Assembly (NCBI GenBank): GCA_030544215.1
Contig: JARZZO010000011.1
Span: 43,553,001-43,617,000 of the forward strand
Reading direction: 5' to 3'
Origin: Zantedeschia hybrid cultivar
Taxonomy: Eukaryota > Streptophyta > Magnoliopsida > Alismatales > Araceae
DNA: 64,000 nt
Below are positions 21,641 through 32,466 of this stretch, piece by piece; the first letter of the stretch is position 1; every line of letters begins with the position of its first letter. The notes below the pieces were generated by a model that was given only the letters and a program-made list of their open reading frames with translations, did no database searches and was not told the DNA's origin. The position numbers were made by a program, and so were the translations under genes.

Positions 21641-22765
21641 TTTCCCGGATTCTGGGCCTTCTATGGCCTCCTGGTAGGTTTTAGGATCATCATCATCATT
21701 ATATTCTACCTTAGACTTACCTTTAGCGATATGTCCCACATATCGTTCGGATAGTCTAGGTAATCTACCAGATCTACAAGGCTCATGTGTGTGTACCTGA
21801 ACAGATTCAAGAACCGATATCTCATCTGATGATAATGCAGTTGTTTGGGGATTTGGAACCTCTTCCAGTACTATTTTACTCCCATTGTCCTCCTGGGGAA
21901 GATATTCCTCTTCAAATAAGACAGCTTTCCAAGCGACAAACACCTTTTGTTCACCAGGATGGTAAAAATAGTATCCAAAGATTTTCTTTGGATATCCCAC
22001 AATCCTGCATTTATCAGTTCGTTATTCCAGCTTATCTAGATCATGCCTTTTTACATGAGCAGAACAACCCCGGACTTTAACATGTTTAAATTTTGGTTTC
22101 CTGCCTTTTCATATCTCATATGGAGTAGAGGCCACAGACTTGCTGGATACTCTGCTTAGTAGGTATGTTGTTGATTCTAGAGCATACCCCCAGAGGGACA
22201 CTGGTAATCCCGAAAAGCTCATCATGGATCGCACCATGTCCAACAAGGTGCGATTCCTCCTTTCTGATACACCATTCATCTGTGGTGTATATGGAGGGGT
22301 TAGCTGAGAAAGGATACCATTATCCTTTAAAAATTGTGTGAAATTAGTACTCAAGTATTCTCCTCCTCGATTTGATCGAAGAGCTTTAATACTCTTTCCT
22401 AACTGCTTCTCTACCTCATTCTTGAACTCCTTAAACTTCTTAAATGCCTCTGACTTGTATTTCATTAAGTACACATAGCCGAGTCTTGAGAAGTTGTTGG
22501 TGAACGTGATGAAGTACGAGAAGCCATCTTTGGCTTGGGTGGACATAGGACCACATACATCCGAATGTATTAGTTCCAAAATGTCCTTGGCACGTTCTCT
22601 ATGTCCAATAAATGGAGATTTTGCCATTTTTCCCATAAGGCAGGATTCACATGTTGCAAACGATTCATAATCGAATGCATTCAAATATCCATACTTGTGC
22701 AACCTTTGCAACCTGCTTTCACCAATGTGTCCAAGTCTACAATGCCACATGTAGGCTTGGTTCAC
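21641..22765 (-). pseudogene. Copia-B integrase
   Basis: An open frame 22765-22109 holds the HHCC zinc part (WHCRLGHIG and TCESCLMGKM) and the core with HSDVCGPM (first catalytic Asp) and SERRNRTLLD (Glu). The second catalytic Asp is replaced: RSNRGGEYL where R-S-D-R-G-G is normal. A second frame (22000-21638) gives the C-terminal GKR-like and linker region. Stops near 22108 and 22022 separate the pieces. It is therefore catalytically dead by substitution as well as by stops. Confidence 0.9.
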
Positions 22766-23361
22766 ACAATTCTTGCTCTTCTTAAGAGCATTGTCAATAT
22801 GAAGTTGTAATAAGAAACATCTAAAAGATATAGTCCGTTGACTAAAGATGTCGAAGCTATTGATTTATTACCATAATAAATCGAACAACTTCTATGTTTA
22901 ATCGTCAACCTATATCCAATCTTGTCCAAACAAGATACTGATATGATATTCTTTATTATGTTAGGAACATAATAACAATCTTCTAATGATAAGAGGTATC
23001 CTGATGGAAGCCTGAGGTTTGCTGTCCCAACAGCAACCCCCGCAACTTCTGCTCCGTCTCCTAGCCTCAATTCCACCTCGCCTGTTCTCAGCTTGCGCTT
23101 ACTTGTCAGCATCTGCGCATCATGGCAGATATGAGAAGCACATCCGGTATCTAATACCCAAGATGTGGAATCTCTAACTGACAAGTTGATATCTATCATA
23201 TACATATCTGAAGCTTCATATAGCTTCATCTTTCCATGTTCTTTATCGTTGAGGAACTCCTTGCAGTTCCTATTCTTGTGACCATTCTGCTTACAGTAGA
23301 AGTAGTCACCTTTTACTACTCCTTTGCCTTTGTCCTTCGATCTTTTATCATTAGCTACCAT
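22766..23361 (-). pseudogene. Copia-B nucleocapsid end of gag and aspartic protease
   Basis: One open frame carries a lysine-rich stretch (KRSKDKGKGVVKG), a zinc knuckle and then the protease with SWVLDTGCASHIC (DTG codons 23151-23143). In the knuckle the first Cys is Tyr (YFYCKQNGHKNRNC), which should weaken zinc binding. The frame start at 23361 follows an internal gag deletion. Confidence 0.88.
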
Positions 23362-23530
23362 CTCTGCGTCAAGGGCATCTAATGCCGATTCAGTAGGAGG
23401 ATCAGTATCAAGGGCGTAGGCAATCTACTCATATCTGAAGACATTCTTCAAGTGTCTGAGCCAATCCGAGTAGATTAGGTAAGTCAAAAGGGCATCAAGT
23501 ATGTCACGGAGTGGGTTATTCGACACCATT
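23362..23530 (-). pseudogene. Copia-B gag N-terminus, joined to the nucleocapsid by a large deletion
   Basis: The ATG at about 23530 begins MVSNNPLRDILDALL, and the ALDTDPPTESALDA block matches Copia-A gag (DEDPPTKPALDATKEEM, about 29410). Where Copia-A continues for some 150-200 codons before the knuckle, Copia-B goes straight from ...DAEM to VANDKRSKDKGK. The central capsid region is missing. One in-frame stop (TAG, about 23425) is also present. Confidence 0.85.
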
Positions 23531-23711
23531 ATTCCCTACAGGAGATGAATAAAATCTATTTAGCAGATGTTCAATTATTAAAATTTAAAACAAGACATAG
23601 TCTTTTGTTCAAGTTTTAACTCCCACTAATTTTCGACGGACTGTATAACCCTCAATTATACAGAACGGGAGACGCCGATAGTCTCCTAGTGGGGATCAGA
23701 ATCTCAATGAT

Positions 23712-24230
23712 TTGCAGTACGACCTTGTGGATAGCACAACAAACTGTAATACAATCAAAGAGCACCCATCTCATAGGACTTGCAACTCCTTGCAATATCT
23801 GATCATAACTTCGGTCCCCAGAGATTTAATGGCCTTGTGGATAGCACAACAAACCACTAATTCTAGTCTAAGCTAACCATCGTTACGCGACGAGCATAGA
23901 TTTGCATGCAGCCCTTGTGGATAGCACAACAAATTGTAATACAATCAAAGAGCACCCATCTCATAGGACTTGCAACTCCTTGCAATATCTGATCATAGCT
24001 TCGGTCCCCAGAGATTTAATGGCCTTGTGGATAGCACAACAAATCACTAATTCTAGTCTAAGCTAACCATCGTTACGCGACGAGCATAGATTTGCATGCA
24101 GCCCTTGTGGATAGCACAACAAAGCTACATGGTTCTTCTACCCCGATCATATAGGCATCTAATGTCATAGCCACAATTTCTCCTCACAATTAAACAGGCC
24201 TTATGGATAGCACAACAAACCTGCCTAAAG
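23712..24230 (-). repeat. Copia-B pre-gag hairpin array, type-1 loop
   Basis: Six copies of CCTTGTGGATAGCACAACAA (plus strand; one reads CCTTATGG) start at about 23723, 23833, 23913, 24023, 24103 and 24199. Each is flanked by bases that can pair. In sense RNA: 24190-24228 has 9-bp arms TTAGGCAGG and CCTGTTTAA (two G-U); 24095-24131 has CATGTAGC and GCTGCATG (one G-U); 23826-23860 has TTAGTGG and CCATTAA (one G-U). The loop holds an inner TTGTG/CACAA stem. Confidence 0.7.
23723..24123. repeat. 190-bp tandem duplication in the Copia-B leader
   Basis: Copies at 23723-23912 and 23913-24102 are nearly identical, with a partial third copy (24103-24123). The unit holds two of the pre-gag hairpins, so the duplication raised the hairpin count from four to six. 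Confidence 0.9.
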
Positions 24231-25093
24231 TGATTCGAATCCTATGACTATAACGATGGTGGACCACGCAGTAAGTTCTTAACTACTCACGTTACGGTTT
24301 AGAATTTAGACGAGGGTATTTAGATAACTTTTATCTTGGTCTTTCCTAGGTGATAGCATACAAATATATCATATATATTTACTAAATACTATACCTGCTT
24401 TGATTCACAATGAAACATAAAACAATGCATCTCATACATGTCATTAGTGTGGTCATAGATAGCACAGTGGGTTTGACTGGAGCTAACAGTCAAACGCACA
24501 CACAATCTAACATAACATTTATATCAGATAATACTGCAAACATAAAAGCAAAGGATCTCCATCAATTCGCCTTTCTAGTTGCAGTTGTGGATCGTCCTCG
24601 CTCCTTCTACGGTTCCCTCGATCAGATTACAATAATTCTAGAACTACAAGTAAATTGAAGAAGGCCTTATAGCGAGTACAAGAGAGAGGGAGGTAGAAGT
24701 ACATCGGAGTTCGAGAGAGGGAGAGGTATGCCGACCTCTATTAATTAACAATTAATAAATAACCAACATCCACGATCCACATAATCCATTCATCACATGA
24801 ATAATTAAATAAGTGCATATCCATGAACATGGTGTGTTTTAAACATTCCACACATAATAAGCACATCACATGGCTAAAATAAAAGAGTTTTCAAAATTAA
24901 ATAATTTTGTCTTTCAAAAAGCTCGGATCCAATCAAAATTGGTATTTGAATTTTGAAAATACTTTTAATTAACTTAAGCATGCAATTAAATCAAATTTAA
25001 AAGTATTAAAACACACATCACATTTGCGGACACTCCAAATTAATAAATTCTAGATTATTGCATGTAAATTAGAACACTTCTAATAATTTAAAC

Positions 25094-25557
25094 AATCTAA
25101 CACTTAGATTAAACCCCATTAATAATCTAATTGTTAGACTATTCATAATTAATCTAACTCTTAGACTAGTCCAACAAAGTTAATTAATAATTTAACACTT
25201 AAATTAATAATCAACTATAATTAATTATTAATTACTAACCTAACACTTAGATTAGTCAATTAATGTTAATTATTAATTTAATTCTTAAACCAATAATTAA
25301 CACTAACTAATTAATAATTAATTAATCTAACTCTTAGATTAGATAATTAAAAGTATCATTAATTTAACTATTAAATTAATAATTAATCAAGGACTACTAA
25401 TTTAACATTTAAATTAGTCAATTAGAATTAATTATTAATTTAACAATTAAATTAATAACTAACTCTAATAAATAATTAACAATTAGATGTATTAATAATT
25501 AACAATCTAACAATTAGATTAATAAATATTAATCACTAATTTAACAGTTAAATTAGT
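25094..25557 (-). repeat. Copia-B AT-rich hairpin array
   Basis: At least ten perfect short inverted repeats with 3-nt loops. Examples (plus coordinates): 25094-25110 (7 bp), 25188-25206 (8), 25323-25341 (8), 25358-25380 (10), 25396-25418 (10), 25432-25458 (12), 25504-25520 (7), 25535-25557 (10). Arms differ, yet in sense orientation the centre is nearly always AA-NNG-TT. Confidence 0.75.
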
Positions 25558-26480
25558 TAAATCAAAGTTAATTATTAGTTTAACATTTAATCTAATAATT
25601 AACTCTAATTGATTAAAAACTAATTGTTAATTATTATGATTCAAAATCATTAATGAGCCTAATTAAATAAAAATTGAATAATAATAATTTTAACTTCAAA
25701 ACAATTTTGAGTTTTAAAATTAAAATCAATTTTAATTATTAAATTGGGCTTGAAGTTAATGGGGTTTAATTAGAGAATAATAGGGCAAAGGTGGCTCAGC
25801 CAAATTGCTGAGCCAGGGCTCGGCCTAGGTCCGAGCCAGGACCATCCTGGCGTAGCCCGTTAGGGCTCCTGGCTCGGCTAGGCATGAGCCCGGGCAACCC
25901 CCCGGTTCGGCTTGGACCGGCCGGCTGGACCGCCCACCCCTAACCCCCGAAACCCTAATCTTCAAGGGGTTTTGGAGCAGGGGAGCAGCGGAGCCGACGC
26001 CGCCCAGCGGCCGCTGCCCTGGCGCCACTAGGCACCGGCCGGCGACGCCCCGATGCCGGCGGTGCCCCCGGTACGGGGGGGGCTGTCGGCGGTGCAGTTT
26101 AAGGTGCCGGCCAAGCCATGGAAGTCCCTTTTTATTTCTGGTTTCATTTTAAAACCGTGGGAAGAAAAGGATTTCATCTCCCTCTTCGGCGCCAGTGATT
26201 AGTGCCAGCGGTTGCTGGTGAGGTCCCTGGACATTCCAGGACCCCCAGTCACCAACCCATCACATGGGGACATCCGAAGGAAGCCGCCGAACCTCGCCAT
26301 TATTCGTCCCACGAAGAACATAAAGAACCCTAAAAAAAATTTCAAAAATTGCAAGAAAAATAATCTAATTATATGTGCTCATCATATGAACAAAGATCCA
26401 GCAATTAATCGAAAAATATTGCATGGAATAAAGCATGGAAAATTAATATGGAGACCGAAACAGGATGAGAAATAGTGGAA

Positions 26481-26496
26481 CATGGCTTTGATACCA
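26481..26496 (-). other. Copia-B primer binding site
   Basis: The sense strand reads TGGTATCAAAGCCATG one base inside the 5' LTR, one change from the Met-tRNA-type TGGTATCAGAGC. Confidence 0.87.
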
Positions 26497-26497
26497 C

Positions 26498-28045
26498 TGT
26501 TGGGTTCTCGGGTTTATTCGGATCTCCCGCGTAGCGGAAATAAAAATAAAAAGAGAGATCCGTTCCCGTTTCGAAAATACAAAAAACCAGATTATCGGAT
26601 AATCGGTTCTTACCGTGTGCGGATTCGAATCCGCAACCGTTCAGTTCTGTCTGTGTGACACCGCAAGCCGTGCAAGCGCCCAACCTCTAGAGGAGTCCAC
26701 GCGATCCTCCTCGCGGTGGATATCCTTACATTCCTCGTTCTTCGCAGCAACGAAACCTCCACCGGTCGCCGCAACGTGTGGACGATTTCCCGTCGAATGG
26801 GAGTTGGAGAAACGGCGGAGCAGATCCGGGGATCCGGATCTGACCTGGGGCACCAGAGAGAGAGAGAAAGAGAGGCAGGGGCGGCTAGGGTTAGCAGTAG
26901 CTTGTCCTACTCAGCCCGTTCGCTACATTTTATATCAACAACGTGATTTTTCATAAAAACCCCCGGTTTATATAAAACCCACTTATTTATCCATCGCCTT
27001 GAGAATCATTTGCGTATGACCCTCTAGGCCCAATAACCAGTCCAGTTAATGGCCCAATAAGCCCAGTGACTCCTTACTGGCTCGATTAATCAATTAATAA
27101 CTCATGTTAATTAATTAATCAATTGAATTGATGTCGCACATCGAATTTGATCAGGCCTCTGATCACGTTGGGTGCCAAGCAACACTGCGTGAACTCGAAA
27201 GGTATCGGGGTTAAGTAAGCCACTCTTGGAACCTTTCCGCCGACAGTTACCGCGTGGATATAATCCTTCATTCGTACAATGCTCTCGACTCAACTCAGGG
27301 TATGGCATGCTGTCAAACCCTAATCGGTCGACTCACTTAGATTGGATGCCGCTGATGAATATCGGATAACTCCTTTCCCGATATTATCGTCCGCCCTAGC
27401 TAGGGACTTTCGCGCATCCTTCCTAGAGCATTCTCTCTCATCGTACCGAGAGCGAATGATTCCTTATTAATACACAATTCCCTTCGATGGTATTCCGTTG
27501 TACCTGATCCTTGGCTGTTTAGAATTATGTGGTTAGAGATTCATAAACAAAGGTCAAAGCACAGAAGTCCACCGGCAAGATGTCCTTGGTGTCTCTGGAC
27601 CGAGGACCATCCACGCAACTGCGACAATACAATCAAGCTTGTTGACAGTGAGGTATAATACTATCCAGCGATTCAGTCGAATCAGTTCAGTGAACTCATT
27701 TTCCAATGAGCACCTACAGATTTGCCTTAGTGTCTCCACACAAGTGACTTATGAGATCACTCACCCTCATCGCATGAGCATGAGTAATCTATACTAGTCT
27801 AACCGGATATCCGATGTCCTTCTCGGATATCCTTCGACTAGGAACGATTAAGAATATGTGTGTTTAAGTAATCAGTCTCATTAGTATGATCTCATCATAA
27901 TCTGATCACTATCGCACATATTCACGGCCTTTATTATGAGACGATAATTAATACGATTTACACACAATGAATATTATGCCATTGATTTAATAAATGAATG
28001 AGATTTATATAGTCAGATTGGCTTGTAGGCTACCTAAGACAAACA
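26498..28045 (-). repeat. Copia-B 5' LTR
   Basis: Plus strand TGTTGGGTTCTCGGG to AAGACAAACA, followed by TSD catag. 1,548 bp. It is the single-copy version of the 27-nt segment doubled in the 3' LTR. Confidence 0.92.
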
Positions 28046-28701
28046 CATAGGACCACATATATCTGAATGTATTAGTTCTAGTATGTCTTTGGCTCGTTCT
28101 CTAGTTTCAGTAAATGAAGATTTTGCCATTTACCCATCAAAGATGACTTACAGGTTGTATATGATTCATAATCAAATGGATCTAAGTATACATTTTTATG
28201 CAGCTTTTGGAGTCTGTTTTCACCAATATGACCAAGCTTACAATGCCATAGGTAGGCTTTGTCCACTTCATACTTATTTCTTTTAATTAAAGAATCGATA
28301 TTTAAATTATCATGGGACACATTCAACAAGTACAATCCATTGGATAATAAAGTAGAAGCTATTAATTTATTTCTAAAATAAATTGAACAACAATTGTTCC
28401 CAATAGATAATGTGTACCTAATTCTATCTAAACATGAAATAGAAATAATATTCCTTATTATGCTAGGTACATAATAACATTCATCTAATGAAAATGTGTC
28501 TCCGGATAGTAGCTTGAACTTCACTGTCCCCACAGCGATCGCCGCAACTCTTGTGCTGTTACCTAGCCTCAGCTCCACCTCGTCGGTCCTCAGCTTGCGC
28601 CTTCTTGTCAGTGTCTGCATAGAATTGCAGATATGAGAAACACATCCAGTATCTAATATCCATGATGTATAATCTCTAATTGACAAGTTTACATCTATCA
28701 T
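28046..28701 (-). pseudogene. Copia-A protease and integrase N-terminal half
   Basis: An open minus frame from 28701 carries SWILDTGCVSHIC (DTG codons 28653-28645), then YLWHCKLGHIG and the second zinc pair (TTCKSSLMG; first Cys kept, second Cys now Ser). The frame shifts near 28085, and the next bases encode ELIHSDICGPM at the Copia-B junction, continuing at 11537. Confidence 0.88.
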
Positions 28702-29551
28702 ATAGATACTTGAAGCGTCCTACTGCTTCATAGTTCCTTGAGCCTTGTCTTTGAGGTATTCTTTGCAATTCCTCTTCTAGTGGCCCTTCTGATGACAGTA
28801 GAAGCATTCACCCTTCTCAGAACTCTTGTCCTTATCCTTCTTGACAACTTTCACCTTCTTCTGGTACTTGCCTTTACCTTTCCTGAAGGCTTGGACTGCT
28901 AGTCTTTTCCGACTGGTCTTACCAACTTTAAGGATTTGGGGTTTATCCTTCACAAGGTTCCTCTTTGCAGTCTTCAGCATATTCCGTAATTCAGTCAAAG
29001 TTGTCTAGATTTTGTTCATATTGAAGTTGACTATGAAGTAAGCATATGATTGTGGAAGTGAAAATAATACAAGGTTTATATGCATCTCCTTTGGGAGTGG
29101 AATCCGAAGAGGCAAGAGCATTAAGCCTCTCCACCTATTCTATCATCTTTTGCACGTGAGTTTGTACTGAAGATCCCTCTGCCATATGAGCCTTGAACAT
29201 ATTCTTAAATATGTCATATCTTTTGGTTCTGCTTTGCTCACCAAATAGCTCCTTCAAATAAAGTATGATGGATCTAGCATCCATCCCCTCATGCTGCCTC
29301 TGTAACTGATTGCTCATAGAGGCTAACATGTAGTATTAGGCCATAGTGGAATCTTCCTTCCATTTCTCATATGTCAGCATTTCCTCCTTTGTGGCATCTA
29401 ATGCTGGTTTAGTAGGAGGATCTTCATCCAGGACATAAGCAATTTGCTCATACCTGAGGACAATATTCAGGTTCCTGAGCCTGTCTGAGTAGTTAGGGCC
29501 TGTCAAACAATTGGCATTCAGTATGCCACGCAACAGCTTATGGTGCGACAT
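28702..29551 (-). pseudogene. Copia-A gag
   Basis: The ATG at 29549-29551 begins MSHHKLLRGILNANCLTGPNYSDRL. Pieces at 29551-29336, 29329-29135 and 28998-28777 make a Copia gag with EGMDARSI, RYDIFKNMF and HVQKMIE blocks and a lysine-rich tail. The zinc knuckle CFYCHQKGH is cut by TAG where Trp is expected (H-W-K-R-N-C). Stops at about 29333, 29132 and 28776. Confidence 0.88.
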
Positions 29552-30107
29552 TTTAGCCTATAGGAGATGATTAAATTTCAATTAGTAGATATTCAGTTAT
29601 TAATTAAAACAAGATATGGTCTTTGTTTATCTAGTTTTACTCCCACTAATTTTCGACGGACTGTATAACCTTTAGATATACAAAACGGGAGATACCGACA
29701 GTCTCCTAGTAGGAATCAGAATCTCCAAGAATCACAGTATAATCTCGAGTAAACACATAATATCATATTATTACCTTAGAGTAACCATCTCATAGTAATT
29801 GCAACTCCTTGCAATATCCGATCTTATTTCAGTTCTCAAGTTATTAATGGTCCAGGATAAACACAGTAGACCATTACGTCCGGTCTAAGCTTTACCATCA
29901 ATATGAGATAGAGTAGAGTAGGAATATCGCTCCCAGATAAACATATAGGTAGCTATATAGTTCCTCTATTTGAATCCAAAGGCATCTAATGCCATAGTTA
30001 ATAGTCCTTTCATCAAATGATGGTAAATCTCGAGTAAACACGTAGAAAATACCATCACTGAATTAAGTTCTAAAAACTATATTGATGGACACAGTACATT
30101 CTCAATG
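29552..30107 (-). other. Copia-A leader, part next to gag, with type-2 hairpin array
   Basis: No gene. Four sites carry a GTGTTTA(C/T)C(C/T)-like loop (sense) between pairing arms: 30017-30058 (arms GTGATGGTA and TACCATCAT, one G-U), about 29915-29955, 29845-29876 (TAATGGTC and GACCATTA, perfect) and about 29728-29770 (TATGAT and ATTATA, one G-U). The spacing matches Copia-B, C and D site for site. The right end is the TSD caatg (30103-30107). Confidence 0.7.
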
Positions 30108-32461
30108 TGTAACGACCCGCCACCCTATAATCGGGGATCCGATTATTAAATGGGTACCGAATCATTAATTTGGAACCAAACCAGGATCTAAGTAAGTCTG
30201 GGAAATAAATAATAAACTAAGCTAAACATTCACATCGCATTGGATTGAAAGGAAAAAGCAGGAATTAAAAGTTATTACAATGCGACTCGATACAGCAAAT
30301 AATTACATATTCCATGAGAAAATGAATAATTATACATACAGGCCAGAAATAAAATAACAACTACGTCGGGGCATACTCCGGAACAACAGCTGACGGCGCT
30401 CAACACACAGCCGCACTCCCCTCGCTAGGTCTGCCGGGAGTCCTCACCTGAAAACCGCAGGGGTGAGTCTTAAAGAAAAGACTCAATAGGGATCCTTCGA
30501 TCCCCACTGCCCACGCACACACCCACAAGTGTAAAATACAGCTGAAGGTAAAGTAACAAGCACAGTGGTAATTACTATTCCTAAATCTCGATGTGAATCA
30601 CATGCAGTCGAAATATATTAAACATGCATATTTCTAAACCAGTCTACTAGGGAACCCACAACCGACGTCTCGATAGCACACGCCAACCACACAAACGACG
30701 GTGGGGAAAAACACCGACCCGCTGAGACCAAGCAGTAACCCCTCGGATAGCACTCTAGCTACTCCGGCCCAACTGGCTCAGGTGGTTACTCCTTCCCTCA
30801 GCATGAATGACACTCCGAAAGTACCACACCCACACCGGTACTAGCTGACCCCGGGGTTCACCAGGTGACCCTCTCTCACTAGGCGTCACCCCGCCCACGC
30901 CCCCACCGGCGCTGTGCTCCACCCACACCAGCACAGGGTGATAAAACACTACAACTGTCACTCCAGGTCCACAGTAACACAAAACCCAGCACAGTGCGAT
31001 CCGGTCACGTGAAAAGTCCGCGGTCGCACGACACACAACGCAGTGCCATCCGGTCATGAAGAATCCATCATCATCGAGTACACTAAAAGCATGCATTAAC
31101 CAACTATCTAGCAGTGTGAATACGTTTTACTGGCATGAATTAGTGTAGTTCTGTCTTGAATCGCGTCGCCCAAGGCCGACGCCATTCAAGCACCCTATAC
31201 TGGTTCATGAAATACCGGCCTCAGAATCGGGCCTAAAAGGCGTCGACACCAGAGGTCACCTTTTAAAAGGCGTCAACATCCTCAGACGCCAATAACATAG
31301 AAGTCCAGGATTCGCAGAAAACGTTAATCAGGGGATTTCTGCCTTAAAAGGCGTCATGGTGACCCGACGCTATTACAAATCGCGTCGCTAACACATGACG
31401 TCTTTTAGTCCCAGAATCCCCGAACTGACAGAGTATGAGTGGAACGATTCCTGCCTAAAAGGAGTCATGATGGCCCGACGCCCTTCAAAAAGGCGTCGTC
31501 CATGCACGACGTCTTTTAACGCCAGGAGCCAGGTCTGTCTCGAGCCCGAGGGCTCCCCTTTTCACCCCCAAAAACCCCAAAATCGCCCAAAAATAAAGGA
31601 GAAAGAGAGGCAAACCAAACCATCATAAACCCACATTCATAGAGGTCCCCCATTCCATCAAGAAGAGCTCCTAAACATGCTTATTCTACCCCAAAACCAT
31701 AGATCTAAAACATGCTTTAAGAGGGAGAACATGGTTTTAACATAGAATACAATGGGAATCGTCACCCTACCGGTTACTTGAACTCCTCCAAGCTCTAAGC
31801 CGTCCACCCGTCTCGCCCCACGCCGCCGCCGGTACCGCCGTGGTCGTCCTTACTCCACCGGGACATCGGCCGCCGTCCGGAGAGTAAACGCCGCGGAGGA
31901 AGTGGAGGTGGTAGTGGTGGGAGCTAGGTGGGTGATGGAGTGGAGGGAAAGACGAAGTGGTGGGAGGAAAAGAGGGAGGAGAAGGGGTCGTCGCCGGAGT
32001 TGCCGGAAGGGAGGAGAGAAAGAGAGAAGGAAGAAAAATGAGGGAAAGAAGGAGGGCTCGTGGGGTTAACCAGAGACTGGCTAAAACACGTCGATATGGA
32101 TGGACGCCTATCAGATGACGTGACGGCCGCTCTGACAGAACTCTGAAACGTGTCGTTCCATCAAGACGCCGTTCAGGAGACATATCAGGGCCGTACTCTG
32201 ACAACCCAGAGTCGCAGTCTGAAAGGCGTCGTCCCACGCGGACGCCGTTCAGACGACACGACAGGGCCGAGGACTCGCGACCCAAGGCCAGCCCACGTGG
32301 CATCCACGTGGCACAATCTAAAACGCGTCTGCCACGCCGGACGCCGTTTAAACCGCGTCGAGCCAGGCTCGACGCGAAACAGAACAGGGTTCCAGCCCCG
32401 CTAGGGCTTGAACTACAGGGTCTGTCCCCGAAAACCGGATCCGAAAATCTCAATCCTTACA
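30108..32461 (-). mobile_element. Solo LTR of the TR-GAG-related family, in the Copia-A leader
   Basis: 2,354 bp. The plus strand starts TGTAACGACCC and ends AATCCTTACA. Exact TSDs caatg lie at 30103-30107 and 32462-32466. There is no internal region, so it is a solo LTR left by LTR-LTR recombination. It carries the GGCGTC/GACGC modules (about 31155-31525 and 32085-32370), the GGGATC/GATCCC hairpin near 30487 and two copies of a 49-bp repeat near 30985-31070. Same subfamily and length as 41116-43469. Frames inside are LTR sequence. Confidence 0.92.
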
Positions 32462-32466
32462 CAATG

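Larger units (their letters stand above)
23531..26480 (-). other. Copia-B leader (about 3 kb, non-coding)
   Basis: No supported gene. In sense order from the primer site: a GC-rich island with GGCC/CCGG-type words (about 26250-25780), an AT-rich block with many hairpins (about 25620-25050), a mixed segment (25050-24240), then a repeated hairpin set (24230-23712) just upstream of gag. Copia-A and Copia-D show the same order. Confidence 0.75.
11543..28045 (-). mobile_element. Copia-B: Ty1/Copia LTR retrotransposon, complete, interrupted by the TR-GAG element
   Basis: The LTRs are 26498-28045 (5') and 11543-13107 (3'). Exact TSDs catag lie at 11538-11542 and 28046-28050. An initiator-Met-type primer site lies inside the right LTR and a polypurine tract inside the left one. 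The order on the minus strand is leader of about 3 kb, gag, protease, integrase, RT, RNase H, which is the Copia order. Removing the 6,989-bp insert and its 5-bp duplication leaves about 9.5 kb. The host site is the integrase of Copia-A, same strand and same family. Confidence 0.92.

Noticed and set aside
23723..24123. CRISPR-like array: 20-bp repeats with spacers
   Set aside because: Only six copies; the spacing comes from a 190-bp tandem duplication inside a plant retrotransposon leader, and there are no cas genes. Better explained as the pre-gag hairpin set.
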